This document shows, one piece after another, positions 1-10,948 of a stretch of 64,000 nucleotides of DNA. The notes under the pieces are model-generated. The model was not told the DNA's origin. It saw only the letters and a program-made list of their open reading frames with translations, and ran no database searches. Every line of letters begins with the position of its first letter. Position 1 is the stretch's first letter. A program made the position numbers and the translations under genes. Origin of the DNA: Escallonia rubra. Lineage: Eukaryota; Streptophyta; Magnoliopsida; Escalloniales; Escalloniaceae. Location of the stretch: contig JAVXUO010002614.1 in assembly GCA_033065855.1 (NCBI GenBank), forward strand, positions 56,001 through 120,000. Reading direction: 5' to 3'.

Positions 1-353
1 GGATACTTCTCTCAGATTTCAGCCTCTCTCTCCCATGTTGCTTCCTCAATTTCATGGTGTTCCCATAACACCTTAACAAGTGGTATGTTCCTGTTCCGTA
101 GCGCTTGTTCCTTTCGGTCCAAAATTTAAATTGGTTGTTAGACATAAGGTAAGTCATTCTGAATCGGAATCGGTTGGTGATGTAATACATGTGAAGGATC
201 AGGCTCATACTTCCTCAACTTAGATACTTGGAAAACATCATGTATACCAGCTAGCAATGGTGGCAATGCAACCTGATATGTTATTGCACCGATCCGTTCC
301 AAAATCTTAAAGGGACCAATGTAGCGCGGTGCTAGTTTTTTGTTCTTTCCAAA
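1..353 (-). pseudogene. Chromovirus (family G1) integrase C-terminus and chromodomain, broken
   Basis: Read on the minus strand this matches the end of the G1 polyprotein at 30080-30477: the segment around LAPRYIGPF, the HDVFxVSxLRKYEPDP block and the chromodomain-like LVKVLWEHH-IEEATWERE. That arrangement, integrase followed by a chromodomain, is known from Tekay-type chromoviruses, where the domain guides integration to chromatin. At least three in-frame stops are present, two of them in the YV-QPI-ILDRK stretch. The reading frame is cut at about 353, where the T-run of the LINE 3' end begins, and it also runs off the left edge. Nothing functional is expected. Confidence 0.85.
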
Positions 354-939
354 CCTTTTTTTTGCGGTAATTAAAAATATATATCATCCGATGAAACAAG
401 TACAAAAACTGCAAAGGGCATACCCCAGGAATACAACAAAGAAACGCGAGTCTTGCTAAGCAAGAGCAAAAAGGAAAACCTAAACTAGGCAGAAAACAAG
501 CCACACTGGCAACAAAAGAAAAGAGGTAATACATAACACCGACGCTAGATCAGCAAAAGAAAATACAAAAGACCCAGTAATGACCATAAGAAGGCAAGTG
601 AATACACGTGGAGTCTGGAGATCCTAGTGGAAAGATCATCACACTAAAACTGAGAGAAAAGATGCTAAAAGCTGGAACAGTCTATCTGAACATGGCCCGG
701 TGACCCAGAAATCAGTCTGGACCAAACCATGACGGAATCAGGTGAATATGGAATCAGGGAGTTGCAATTCACCCTGGAACCATCGGTTAGTCAGGGTATT
801 GGCTACTTTTCTACAAGAGAACAACCTCCACATATGATCTGCACAAGACCTGCAGAACAAGAAACCACATTAGTATACTTATTCTGGAATGAACGAGAAT
901 TTCGCTCTCCCCATATATAGTACACCAACGCTGCAAACG
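354..939 (-). other. LINE 3' end and untranslated region
   Basis: No gene-like frame is seen between the end of the zf-RVT-like coding part (about 940) and the T-run at 354-361. The short frames here carry no recognisable domain. I read it as the degenerate tail of ORF2 plus the 3' UTR and poly(A) of the LINE. Confidence 0.6.
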
Positions 940-2320
940 CTATCCGACAGACCGATGCCCGGAATCCAGGCCTTTCCACTCAGAGGAAGCTTTATCAACC
1001 ATATCCTGCCAACTCAACATAAGCCAGTTAAAATTGCATTTCTTTTTAATAATAGACCATAATCTGAACATGAAAGGGCAATTAAAAAATTGATGATCAT
1101 GGGACTCAAAAGGAATGCGACAGAAAACACAGCTCATGCTAGGAATGACATGAAAAGCAAAAAGTATATCCTGCACACTTAACCTCTCCCTAATGGCTAG
1201 CCATGAGACGAAGTTGTGACGTGGAACACGGCACTTACACGATAGTAAGCAAGCCCATCTAGCCAATGACCGCTTGTGACGAAGGGCTTCCCACGTACTC
1301 GCAATGGAGAAATCCCCAGAACCACTAACCGTCCAGACGATCCTGTCATGCGTATCCAGGGAAGGACAAAGAGAACTAGGAGTACTCTCGCGCAACTCCA
1401 TGAGCTCAAGGGTATTCGATACAGCCAGCACCACGAAGAGCCTAAGATCACATCAGAAACCCTCGCATGCCTATCCAGACCCGAGTCAGAAATAATCCTA
1501 CCAGAAATGGTAGGAATGATAGGGCCTATCGGATGCCACCAATCAAACCACAGAGAGATCCTACTACCATCCCCAACTATATACCGAGGGAAAGAGCGAA
1601 TCATATCCCTAACCAAGAGAATCTTAGGCCAAGACCAGCTACAATCACCGGGGCAAAAGACTTCCCAAAAACTCCTTCCTATCAGAGTATTGGACCAAAT
1701 GTGTTTAGAGATGGCAGCATAATTCCATACCTCAATGTGCTTAATACCCAGGCCACCCTCTTCCTCAGGACAACATACATCAGCCCAAGCCACCTTGGCT
1801 CCCGTGGTACAAAGCCCCGTACCCTTCCAAAGGAAAGCTCGAAATATCCTCTCCATCTCTAGTATCACTTTATTTGGAAGGATAAAAACTGAAGCCCAGT
1901 ACACCTGGATAGAAAACAAAATTGATCTAATCAATTGGACCCTACCAGCATACGACAAGTAATTGCAAGTCCAATGCTTGACTTTCTTCACTATGCGGTC
2001 CAGAAGAGGCTGACAGTCCTCTTTTTGCAAACAAGTAGAGATCAAAGGGACTCCCAGATATTGCATAGGGAGCTCTCCCTCGAGAAAGCCAAGACAAGAA
2101 GAGATCAAAGCCTTGGTAGTAGGCTCAACACTAGAGAAAAAAACATGGCTCTTATTCGGATTAGGAACGAGACCCGAGAACTGCTGGAAGACGGTGAGAC
2201 CATGTTTCACGACCTGAACCAATGGAAGGTCACCCCGACAAAAAAGCATGAGATCAACAACAAGCTAAAAGATACCATCCTTTTGGCACCTCATGTGGTA
2301 GCGAAACTAACTACCAACTA
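940..2320 (-). pseudogene. LINE ORF2, reverse transcriptase C-terminal half and zf-RVT region
   Basis: Two overlapping minus frames (2249-1197 and 1434-940) together cover the RT thumb/connection and the C-terminal zf-RVT-like domain of a plant L1 ORF2. Visible family blocks are MQYLGVPL, HWTCNYLSYAGRVQLI and CCPEEEGGLGIKHIEVWN, then WLAIRERLSVQD and CVFCRIPFESHDHQFFNC in the zinc-binding region. The frame changes near 1400. At about 2260-2250, where the family has the catalytic FADD box, this copy reads LVVD followed by LMLFCRGD, so one or both catalytic Asp residues are lost or shifted. No RNase H domain was recognised after zf-RVT. Confidence 0.85.
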
Positions 2321-3114
2321 CTAGTCTCTGCAACATCCCTGCAAGAACATCCATGCAAATAATAAAAAGGTAGGGGACATCGGATCCTCCTGCCTGATAC
2401 CTCGCCTACCCCAAAAGAAACCATTAGATTCCCCGTTTATAATGATCAAAAAGCACTTGCTGGAGACACAGGCTTTGATCCATCTAATAACCGTGGGGGG
2501 AAATCTAAGGCAAATCAACACATCAAAGAGAAAATCCCAATGCAAACAATCATGGGCCTTCATCAAGTCCACCTTCATGGCACATCTAGGAACATTAAAA
2601 TCCTCCCAATGATAGTTCCGCATGAGCTCTTGAGACAAGAGGATATTATCTGCAATACTCCGAGAGGCAACAAAGGCCGTATGGGAAGGATCAATGAGGT
2701 CCCCAAGCACCACCTTAACACGATTAGCAATGATCTTAGCTATGCAATTATAAATCGCGTTACAGCAAGAAATAGGCCTGTAATCATTAAGGATCGAGGG
2801 ATTAGTCACTTTGGGAATTAAGACAAGGAAAGTATGGTTAACTTATTTGAGAAGTTGACCATTTCCAAAAAATCCTGAATCGCTTCCACGATCTCTTCCC
2901 CCACAATATGCCATGTCCTCTTAAAAAAGAGGGCGTTATACCCATCAGGACCAGGGGATTTACCATCCTTGAGAGAGAAGAAAACCTTCTGAATCTTATC
3001 CTCAGTAACCTCACAACCCATCTCATGCTGTTGAGAATCTGAAAGGGATTTCGACATCCAGTTCCTCAGCCCATTCAAGCCCGGATAGTGACCCGGATCA
3101 CGAGTTCCCAACAA
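2321..3114 (-). pseudogene. LINE ORF2, reverse transcriptase N-terminal half
   Basis: Minus frames 3114-2818 and 2809-2321 read as the fingers and palm of an L1-type RT: FFSLKDGKSPGPDGYNALFF, then LIPKVTNPSILNDYRPISCC, IIANRV, FVASRSIADNILLSQELM and the first-aspartate block KVDLMKAHDCLHWDFL. A stop sits between the two frames (about 2815). The block that is usually GLRQGDPLSP reads GIRQEDPMSP. The frame ends at 2321 before the FADD box. This enzyme copies LINE RNA at a nicked target site; this copy is dead. Confidence 0.88.
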
Positions 3115-3117
3115 AGT

Positions 3118-3749
3118 CTAAAAATCCGAGTCTTCTAGGGTAGTCCCATCAGACCGAAGAAGAGAACTAATTTTATTGAAATTCCTTCTCTTATTAACTA
3201 ACTTAAAGAAAAAATAATTATTTTTATCTCCCTCATCAAGCCGGTGAATCCCAGATTTTTGCTTGAGAAAACTCTCATCCTCTCCACTCACTCTAGCAAA
3301 AAGTTCTTGCTTCTCCTTTTCAATCCGACACCACATAGGGTCATAAGGGTTCAATGCTAACATGCTCTGAGCATACTCCAAGGAAGCCCTAGCCTCATTA
3401 AGTCTACCTGAAATGTTGCTAAAGTGTTCCTTATTGAAGTCCTTAAGCTGTAACTTAAGCAGCTTTAGCTTCCTGACAACCCTGAACATAGCACAACCCG
3501 TAAGGGGCGTGCCTCACACTTTAGCAACCAGAGGCAAAAACTTATGATGATTGGGCCACATATCAAAAAATTCAAACGGCTTGGGCACCTTATCAGCCTT
3601 GACAAGAGAGTGGACGAAGATGGGTGAATGATCAGAAATACCTATAGGACGAAAAACCGCTTCAGATTTAGGAAATTTAGAGATCCAAGTATCATTAACA
3701 AGGACACAGTCAAGCTTCCTACAAATAGTATCACGATCATCCTGATAGT
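3118..3749 (-). pseudogene. LINE ORF2, endonuclease C-terminus and linker, 3' of solo LTR A
   Basis: Minus-strand sequence just left of LTR A carries the second half of the apurinic-like endonuclease: the block around CRKLDCVLVND and the catalytic SDHSPI. It is followed by a coiled linker (3489-3118) with LQLKDFNKEHFSNIS, typical of the EN-to-RT spacer. A frame break lies between 3514 and 3489. Together with 5924-6504 it makes one endonuclease, interrupted by LTR A. Confidence 0.82.
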
Positions 3750-4063
3750 TGATGCCAAGGAAAGTGGGTTCGTACTTACGTGGAGGTGCCACAAAGGCTG
3801 CAGTCCGAGTCAGCTTCCAAGTATGTTGATGTAGGACACAACAAGGGTGGAACAAGGGCAGAGACCAAGGGTTTTCCAAACAGAGCTTGAGGGTGGCAGT
3901 GCTGCGAGTGCGATGGCGCGGGATGAATACACGATGACAGTCACAGTCCAATGCTTAGGTCCAGAGTCAAGGTCCTGTATGTTTCTCTCTCTAGGATTCT
4001 AGAGTGAGAAAGTGAAAATGTGAGAGTGAAGAAGAAGTCCTCCAAATGAATTCTCAAGACCTC

Positions 4064-4072
4064 TATTTATAG
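4064..4072 (-). promoter_or_regulatory. TATA box of LTR copy A
   Basis: TATAAATAG on the minus strand, about 315 bp from the LTR 3' end. It occupies the same place as in copies B (54152-54160) and C (10584-10592). Confidence 0.6.
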
Positions 4073-4539
4073 AGATTGAGATAATGATGTCATTAACCGA
4101 CACGTGGTGCTCCCCGGGAGTGACACGTCACCGGGGGGTCCACGGGTGCCGGTGCTCCACGTACTGTCGGATCGCATATTCACCCGGCCTGCTCCTCACA
4201 GCGTCGCTCTGTCTGTCTGGAAAGACTGGCTCTCACAACGTCGGTGTGGCCAGAGAACCCCCTTGATCTAGCCTCCAATCCAAGGCCTTGCAGAGTCCCA
4301 CAGGCCTGGCAGTGGTGGGGAAGACCCGACGCCCAACTGCCAGGTGAACTAGGCGCGATGCCCTCCGAAGACCTGCTACCGTCTCGGAGTGACCCGGGGG
4401 CCATAGTCCCTAGAGGTCCCGACGCAAGCCTCTAGTGCCGGAGCATGTAGGCCAGTCACGCAGGCACCCTGACGGAGATAGTGTCCCGGAGGAGTCGCCT
4501 ATTCCGCAGGCCGAGGTAGCATCCCGGAGGAGCCGTCTA

Positions 4540-5170
4540 CCTGGCCTGCCAAGGTAGCATCCCGGAGGAGCCGTTTACCTGGCAGAAGGGGAGTCTTCGT
4601 GCCGGAGCGCTTAGAGCTCCCTGGCAAAGATAGTGTCCCAGAGGAGTCGCCTATCCCTGCGGGTGAGTCCTTGTGCCGGAGCACTTGTAGCGAGTCAAGG
4701 TAGCATCCCGGAGGAGCCGTCTACCCGACTGGCCGAGGTAGCATCCCGGAGGAGCCGTCTACCTAGCGTAAGGGGAGTTAAAGAGCTCCCTGGCAGAGAT
4801 AGTGTCCTAGAGGAGTCGCCTATCCCCGCGGGTGAGTCCTTGTGCCGGAGCACTCGGAAGGAGTCAAGGTAGCATCCCGGAGGAGCCGTCTACCCGACTG
4901 GCCGAGGTAGCATCCCGGAGGAGTCGTCCACCTGGCGGAAGGGGAGTTAAAGAGCTCCCTGGCAGAGATAGTGTCCCGGAGGAGTCGCCTATCCCCGCAG
5001 GTGAGTCCTTGTGCCGGAGCACTCGGAGAGAGTCAAGGTAGCATCCCGGAGGAGCCGTCTACCCGACTGGCCGAGGTAGCATCCCGGAGGAGCCGTCTAC
5101 CTGGCGGAAGGGGAGTTGAAGAGCTCCCTGGCAAAGATCGTGTCCCGGAGGAGTCGCCTATCCCCGCAGG
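4540..5170. repeat. Two-level minisatellite in U3 of LTR A
   Basis: The core GTAGCATCCCGGAGGAGCCG recurs many times, roughly every 30-45 bp. It sits inside a higher-order unit of about 170 bp marked by 'gtgtcc(c/t)(g/a)gaggagtcgcc', seen near 4640, 4800, 4975 and 5145. Units also carry TGAGTCCTTGTGCCGGAGCA. The related array in LTR B is at 54595-55140. Confidence 0.85.
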
Positions 5171-5399
5171 ATGATGTACACTCTGGAGAGTGGCTCGAAG
5201 CATGTTCCACGACCAAGGCAAGGTGCGCATGGTGTGGTGAATGAGTGTGGTGCCCGGGGGGCATGTAACATGATTGTGGCGCATGGGCGCGATGAAGTGA
5301 GTATGGTGCCGAGGGCACGGTAGTGTGACAGAGAGCTTGGGGGCACGGCTGTATCAGCGGCGCGGCGCAAGGGCGTGGCGGAGTGTTAAAGTGCGACGC

Positions 5400-5675
5400 T
5401 CGGACGCCGGCGACGGGGTCGCGGAGTTGTGTCCGGGCGACGGGGGTCGCGGAGTTGTGTCCGGGCGACGGGGGTCGCGGAGTTATGTATGGTCCCTTGA
5501 AGAGAAGTGAATGTGCTAAGGATGGAGGCCAGAGGCCAACCCCAATGGGGAGGCCGAGGCCGATCCCATTGGCGAGGCCGAGGCCGACCCCAATGGCGAG
5601 GCCGAGGCCGACCCCAAGGGGAAGGCCAAGGCCGAGGCCGACCCCAATGGCGAGGCCAAGGCCAACCTCTTTGGG
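5400..5675. repeat. GC-rich short tandem repeats in U3 of LTR A
   Basis: Two arrays: about 28-bp units with GCGGAGTTGTGTCCGGGCGA (5410-5485), and units of about 18-24 bp with GAGGCCGAGGCCGACCCCAA (5540-5670). The second recurs in LTR B at 55495-55625 and, on the opposite strand, in LTR C at 7850-8640, so it is an old component of the family. Confidence 0.85.
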
Positions 5676-5923
5676 CAAGTGCCATGGCGCATCGACGGGC
5701 GAAGGGCGAAGTGCGATGGTCGAAGCGTGATGCGGCGTCGCACAACGATGAGTTTCTTGGTGACGAAGTCGCGTAGAAGAAATAAGAAGTGCACATGACT
5801 TGAGCGTGCACGCTTTGACCGGTTGTGAGCGTTGAAAATGACTGTTGCTTGTGCGGACGTGTCATGCAAAATGGGACCGCAATAGGCCTTTGGGTACGGC
5901 CAGAATTGGTTGCGAACAACAGT

Positions 5924-6504
5924 TAGTCCACGTATGAATGTAACCAGAATACTTCAAATCTGAAAGTTCCGAAGTAATCAAATAATCATGGAACTCCAGA
6001 TAGTAGTGAGGCCATCTATTGCTACCCCCTAACTTCTCACTCAGACTCTGGATGGCATTAAAATCACCAAGTACCAACCAGGGATCATTCTAACAAAGGC
6101 GAGACCTATACTCAAGCTCCTGCCAGAGCACAGATCTCTCACTAGAATCATTGGAACCATACACAAATGAAACAAAAAAAAGGAGGCAACATATCTATTA
6201 ATTTCACTTGACAGTGAATTATTTGATCTGACATACCAAGAAAAGTAACATTAACTACTTCGGGATTCTATAAAACCCAAATTCTACCATTCACAAAAAA
6301 TTGGTAGTTATTTATAATGGACCAACTAGGAAATCTACAGTTATATATAACCGACGCATTAGGGGCTACTACTCTGGTTTCCAAGATCCCAAAAAGCATA
6401 ACACCTAAGGAGGCAATCCTATGTTGGGCCTCCACTTGCTTACCACTTGTGTTGAATCCTCGAGAATTCCAACAAAGGATGTTACACATGATACCAAAAA
6501 CCAA
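5924..6504 (-). pseudogene. LINE ORF2 endonuclease, N-terminal part
   Basis: The minus frame from about 6501 shows the start of an L1 endonuclease: ILCWNSRGF (catalytic Asn), the LETR-type Glu block (FGILETRV), FVYGSN and LVLGDFNAI (catalytic Asp/Asn), then SGYIHTWTN. At least two stops interrupt it (near 6275 and 6090). It is cut at 5924 by LTR A; the remaining catalytic SDH block is beyond the LTR at 3750. Confidence 0.85.
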
Positions 6505-7552
6505 AAGGATGTTACAACCAAGAAGTAAGAGTCAGGTGAAGTTTCCCCTACGGGGAGACTTCTTCTTTTTCTTATTATTAATACTAGAGTCAAGGTTTAC
6601 TTTACCACCAAAATGAGAAGACATATTAGTATTTGGAGTAAGAGAGCATGGAATGAAATCTGAATCAGAGCCCGACTCAGAGTGTACAATTAGGCCGGAA
6701 TCTAAATGCAAATCAAATAGCAAAACATGATCATCAATAGGCAAATTATGAAAATGAGAAGGTACCTCTGGTAGAGTAGACGGCTGAATACTAACCTCCT
6801 GCTGAGAAGAAGCATGCTGGGCACTAACCTGTACCTGGCTTTCAAGCTCCTGCTAGTGCCTAGTCTCCAACTGACTACGGCTCTGCTGAACACGATCAAG
6901 AGATAAAGAAGACGAATAACCCTTACTGACTTTGTCCTTGCCTTTACTTTTCACCGTTGTCCACTCTGCTTCTTTCGCTAGAGCAACAACAGAGGCAGGA
7001 AGGGACGTGTCCGATCGCTTCGGAACAGACATTGAAGGAGGAGGGGGCCTATCGCTTTCAGTCTGAGTACAAGACATGGTAGTATGTCTGAAGCACTTGC
7101 ACACCGTGCAAACTGGAGGGCGCCACTGGTAATTTGCCCGAACAGTCACAGGATCAGAGGGGGAATCTCCTTCCTACCAGGTACTCAAGTTTGGCACAAT
7201 AACAAGTTCATCAACGAGCACCCTGATTGTAAAAACCTCAACACATACTCTGGAAAAACTTATCTGCTCACAGCTCTCAGTAAGCGAATCCGCATATAGT
7301 GGCTTCCTAATGCCACTCGCTACGTAACGCAACCCACTAGCTGTCAGGTACTCAACATGAATGTTGTAGAGTCTAACCCATAACGGTAGAACATCAAGTG
7401 ATTCCTTGCATAAATTCATACCATGTCTCCAACGTTGCAAAACAATTCATTTGTTCGCAAAATGCCACGGACCCGAATCAAGAATCTTGTCTACTGTATC
7501 CACAGACGATAATGTGAAGAAATAAAAACCCTTGTCATTAACTAAAACCTTT
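6505..7552 (-). pseudogene. LINE ORF1, C-terminal part with CCHC zinc knuckle
   Basis: Minus frames 7440-7174, 7149-6853 and 6744-6532 continue the ORF1 protein downstream of LTR C. The motif CTVCKCFRHTTMSC (C-x2-C-x4-H-x4-C, about 7115-7070) is the zf-CCHC_4 knuckle that follows DUF4283 in plant L1 ORF1 proteins; these bind the LINE RNA. Before it lies VRLYNIHVEYLTASGLRYVA, a conserved ORF1 block. The tail is Ser/Lys-rich (NNKKKKKSPRR). Stops near 7445, 7170 and 6855 inactivate it. Confidence 0.83.
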
Positions 7553-7849
7553 TGTTCCCAACCTATTCTGGTCGTACCCAAGGGCCCACTAGGGGTCCCG
7601 CTTCACTCAAACACGTCAACAGATACAACGTGCATTTTTCCAACGCATCGAACCGGTCAGCGCGCACACGCTCAAGTCACGTGCATTTTTCGCTCCACGC
7701 GCCTTGTGTTCGACTTAGGCCCGATTTATTTCATGTTGACGTCACTCACGCTAGCGCGATCATCACGCCGAGACCACCCAAACACCTTTTCACCAAAAAT
7801 GTCGACCGACGGGGCAACCGGAGCAACGGGGTCAAGGGGCAAAGGCATT

Positions 7850-8640
7850 GGCCAACCCCATGGGGTCGGCCTCGACCTCCCCCAAGACCATGGGGTCGGC
7901 CTCGGCTTCCCCCAAGGCCATGGGGTCGGCCTCGGCCTCCTATGGGGGTTTGGCCTTGGCCTCCCCCCCCCCCCCCGGTTCTTCACTTTTCGTGCAAAGT
8001 CCTTTTCGCACTTTTTTTGCTTCGTACATTTTTTACGTGACTTTGACACCTTGTTCATCATGTGGGTACAATTTTTGGTAGCACAATCATCGTAACACAA
8101 CTTTCGGATTCGTCATTGCTCATCAAAACACCTACCGACGGCGCGTCTGAAGTTCACAAAAAGAGAAGTGGCCTTGGGCTCCGAAAATGGAAGTTGGCCA
8201 TTTGGCCTTGGCCAACCCCAGGGGGTTGGCCTCAGCCTTCCCCATGCCTAGGGGGTCGGCCTCGGCCTCCAGGAGGGGTTGGCCTCGGCCATTTCCCCCC
8301 GGTGGTTCACCCCTTTCCCGCATACCCCTTTTCACACTTTTTTCGCTTCGTATGCTTTGTACGTAACCTTGGTACCTTATTCTTCAGATGGGTACGATTC
8401 ACGTCGACAAGCTCGTCGTAACGCAACTTTTGGATTCACCATTACTCATTGAAACACCTACCATCAGCGCAACCGAAGTTCATCGAAAGAGGGAGTGGCC
8501 TTGGCCTCCCTTCATGGGAGTTGGCCTTTTGCCTTGGCCACCCCCTAGGGTCAGCCTCAGCCTCACCAAGGGGTCGGCCTCGGCCTCCCCAGGGGTGGTG
8601 GCCTTGGCCTTCCCCCCAATGTTTGGCCTATGGCCTCCCC
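7850..8640. repeat. GGGGTCGGCCTCGGCCTCC repeats in U3 of LTR C
   Basis: Three clusters (7850-7975, 8205-8300, 8490-8640) are built from GGGGTCGGCCTCGGCCTCC-like units. They are separated by two related spacers of about 300 bp (shared 'cacttttttcgcttcgta' and 'cgtaacgcaactttt' segments). The structure is therefore a longer unit of about 280-300 bp repeated about three times, each ending in a GGCCTC cluster. The complement matches the GGCCGAGGCCGACC array of LTRs A and B. Confidence 0.82.
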
Positions 8641-8689
8641 TCCCGCGCGCACTTGTTTTCTAGAGTCTTTGCACGTCCGCGATGTTTAC

Positions 8690-8960
8690 GTCCGTTCGTA
8701 CATCAACCTCACGACGACCGTCGTGCATCAACCTCACAACGTTCATTCGTACATCAACCTCCCGACGTCTATTCGTACATCAACCTCGCGACGTTTGTTG
8801 TGCATCAACCTTGCGACGTCCGAGGTGCAACAACCTCGCGACGTTCATTCGTACATCAACCTCCTGACGTCCGTTCGTACATCAACTTTGCGACGTCCAT
8901 CATCCATCAACCTCGCGACTTCCGTCGTTCATCAACCTTGTGACGTCCGTCATCCGTGAC
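8690..8960. repeat. About 30-bp minisatellite (CATCAACCTCGCGACGTCC)
   Basis: Around nine units of 'cgtacatcaacctcgcgacgt' spaced about 30 bp apart with point differences. Present only in copy C of the LTR family. Confidence 0.88.
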
Positions 8961-9129
8961 CGCACACCGCTCCCGTGATTCCCTTCGCCCGAAGTCGCGC
9001 GCTACCGCCGAATGACCCGTTGCTGACGACCGCATACCACCACTCCCAACTTTGTCATTACTACATGTTGCATTCATTATCTTGTTATGACAGGTACACT
9101 CAACTCACATCCTGTCTTTGGGACACCCG

Positions 9130-9790
9130 AAGCGCGCCCGTGCGCCGTCTCCGCGACGTTCATCGCCGCGCTCGTGCGCCACTTTCATGATATGTGCCCA
9201 CGACACCAGGTATTGTCTATGCGACGTTCGTCGCCGCCCTCGTGCGCAACTTCCATCATATATGCCCACGACACCAAGTATTGTCTCTGCGACGTTCATC
9301 CCCAAGTATTGCTCCGCGACGTTCGTCGCTGCGCCCGGGCGCCATCCTCATGATACGTGCCCTGGCACCAAGTATTGCTCCGCGACGTTTGTCACCGCGC
9401 CTGCGTGCCATCCTCATGATACGTGCCCCGGTACCAAGTATTGCTTCCCGACTTTCGTCGTCGCGCCTGCACGTCACTTTCATAACGCGTGCCTCGGCAC
9501 CAAGTATTGTCTCTGCGACATTCGTCGCTGCGCTCATGCGCCATTTCCATGATACGTGCCCCCGGCACCAAGTATTGCTCCGCGACGTTCGTCGTCGCAC
9601 CACTTTCATAACACGTGCTCCGGCACCAAGTGTTGTCTCCGCGACGCTCGTCGCCGCGCTCATGCGCCACTTCCATTATATGTGCCGACGACACCAGGTA
9701 TTGTCTCTGCGACATTCGTCGCCGCGCCCATGCGCCACTTTCATAACATGTGCCCCGGCACCAGGTATTGTCTCGTGCTGTAGGCACCGC
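9130..9790. repeat. About 65-75-bp tandem repeat (GCGACGTTCGTCGCCGCGC)
   Basis: About nine degenerate units each containing GCGACGTTCGTCGCCGCGC, a 'cgccactttcat' segment, an 'acgtgccccggcacca' segment and 'agtattgtct'. Found in copy C only. Long frames on both strands here arise because the repeat lacks stops. Confidence 0.85.
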
Positions 9791-9825
9791 GCCCATGCGC
9801 CACAATCATATTACATGCTTCCGGG

Positions 9826-10135
9826 ATGGGCTCACAACCTTATAGCCATCTCCGTCTCAATCACAGGGGGGCTTCGGCCCTCGTACGGGGATGGGCTCAC
9901 AACCTTATAGCCATCGCCGTCTCAATCACAGGAGGGCTTCGGCCCTCGTACCGGGATGGGCTCACAACCTTATAGCCACCGCCGTCTCAATCACAGGGGG
10001 GGCTTCGGCCCTTGTACCGAGATGGGCTCACAACCTTATAGCCATCGCCGTCTCAATCACCAGGGGGGTTTCGGCCCTCATACCGGGATGGCCTCATAAC
10101 CTTATAGCCATCGACGTCTCAATCATGGGGGGCTC
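9826..10135. repeat. About 64-bp tandem repeat, five units
   Basis: Five copies of 'gggatgggctcacaacctta' followed by 'tagccatcgccgtctcaatc' and 'ggggggcttcggccct'. Units are near-identical and therefore recently expanded. Found in copy C only, in U3 about 450-750 bp upstream of the TATA box. Confidence 0.9.
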
Positions 10136-10583
10136 CGGCACGAGGACCCCTCGCAACGGACTACAAGCACTGATATGCGACTATGTCCACTCATGTTACT
10201 GTCAATCGTCGACACCACCAGGACAATGACCCACGGGTCACTCCGGGACGGGAGCAGGTCCTCGGAGGGCATCGCGCCTAGTCCGCTTGGCAGTTGGCTA
10301 GAGGGGCAACACTCACCGCTGTCAGGTTTTCTGCGCGTCTCTTGACGCACCTCGTGGGATTCAGTAAGGGCTTGGACCGGTGGCTGGAGCAATGGGCTTA
10401 CTCTGATCATGATTTCATGGTGTGGTCAGTCTTCTTAGACAGGTAGAGCGATGCTGTGCGAGGCAGGCAACGCAAATGTAGGAACCGGCAGTCCAACGGA
10501 GAACCGGTATTTTGGGACCCCCTGGTGACGTGTCATTCCCAGGGGACGACATGTGGAACTTTATGACATAAGCATACCGTTTC

Positions 10584-10592
10584 CTATAAATA
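10584..10592 (+). promoter_or_regulatory. TATA box of LTR copy C
   Basis: CTATAAATA followed about 30 bp later by a pyrimidine-rich start region. It sets plus-strand sense for this LTR family and puts the U3/R boundary near 10615. Confidence 0.65.
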
Positions 10593-10948
10593 GTGGACTT
10601 TACAACTCAAAAAAGGGACTTCTTCTTCATTCTCACAAAATCACTTTTTCACTCTAGAATTTGGGAGCTCTTGGATTCTAGTGAGAGAAAGACAAATTGG
10701 ACATAACTTTGGACTGTAACATTGGACCCCGACTCGGACCCTGACTTGGACTGTCGACTGCTGGCCCTGTTCGTCTTAGCCTTGCCTTCGCAGCACTGCA
10801 CTCCTCACGGCCTGTCTGGGAAGCCTTGCTCTCTGCCCTTACTCCGCCCTCACTGTCTCTCACTTTGTATACTTGGAAGCTGACTCGGACTGCAGCCTTT
10901 GTGGCATCTCCACGTAAGTACGAACCCACTTTCCTTGGCATCACCTTT

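Larger units (their letters stand above)
3750..5918 (-). mobile_element. Solo LTR, large-LTR family, copy A
   Basis: The block starts TGATGCCAAGG and ends GGTTGCGAACA, so it has TG..CA termini. It is flanked by 5-bp near-repeats (atagt at 3745-3749, acagt at 5919-5923). The same termini bound copies B and C. Sense is minus: a TATA box lies at 4064-4072 close to the 3' end, leaving a U3 of about 1.8 kb filled with GC-rich minisatellites. No internal region, primer site or polypurine tract is present, hence solo LTR. It interrupts the LINE endonuclease. Arg/Pro-rich frames inside are repeat translations, not genes. Confidence 0.85.
7553..10943 (+). mobile_element. Solo LTR, large-LTR family, copy C (3.4 kb)
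   Basis: Starts TGTTCCCAACC and ends CTTTCCTTGGCATCA. It is bounded by a perfect 5-bp duplication CCTTT (7548-7552 and 10944-10948). Removing the LTR and one duplication rejoins the LINE ORF1 reading frame. The TATA box at 10584-10592 shows that sense is plus, with a U3 of about 3.0 kb, far longer than in copies A and B. The extra length is four different minisatellite arrays (7850-10135). No coding region or priming site is present. Apparent long frames between 7532 and 9910 are Pro/Arg or SerAlaThr translations of the repeats. Confidence 0.9.

Noticed and set aside
1276..2324. Plus-strand frames of 120-150 codons at 1276-1722, 1467-1862 and 1935-2324
   Set aside because: They are shadows of the minus-strand LINE RT and zf-RVT coding sequence.
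4540..5170. Regular repeats resembling a CRISPR array (also 8690-8960 and 9826-10135)
   Set aside because: Repeat units are degenerate, spacers are not unique, no cas genes occur, and the context is a plant LTR.
3750..5918. Blocks A, B and C as DNA transposons
   Set aside because: They have no long terminal inverted repeats or transposase. TG..CA ends, 5-bp duplications and a TATA box near one end fit LTRs.
5097..5919. Long Pro/Arg/Gly-rich frames on both strands in LTR A (also 54986-55713 in LTR B)
   Set aside because: They are translations of GC-rich minisatellites, present on several frames at once, with no start context or domain.
7532..9910. Long frames of 120-240 codons in LTR C
   Set aside because: Each follows the period of a tandem repeat (GGCCTC, CATCAACCTC, GACGTTCGTC) and exists on both strands. 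The block is an LTR with TG..CA ends and a target duplication.
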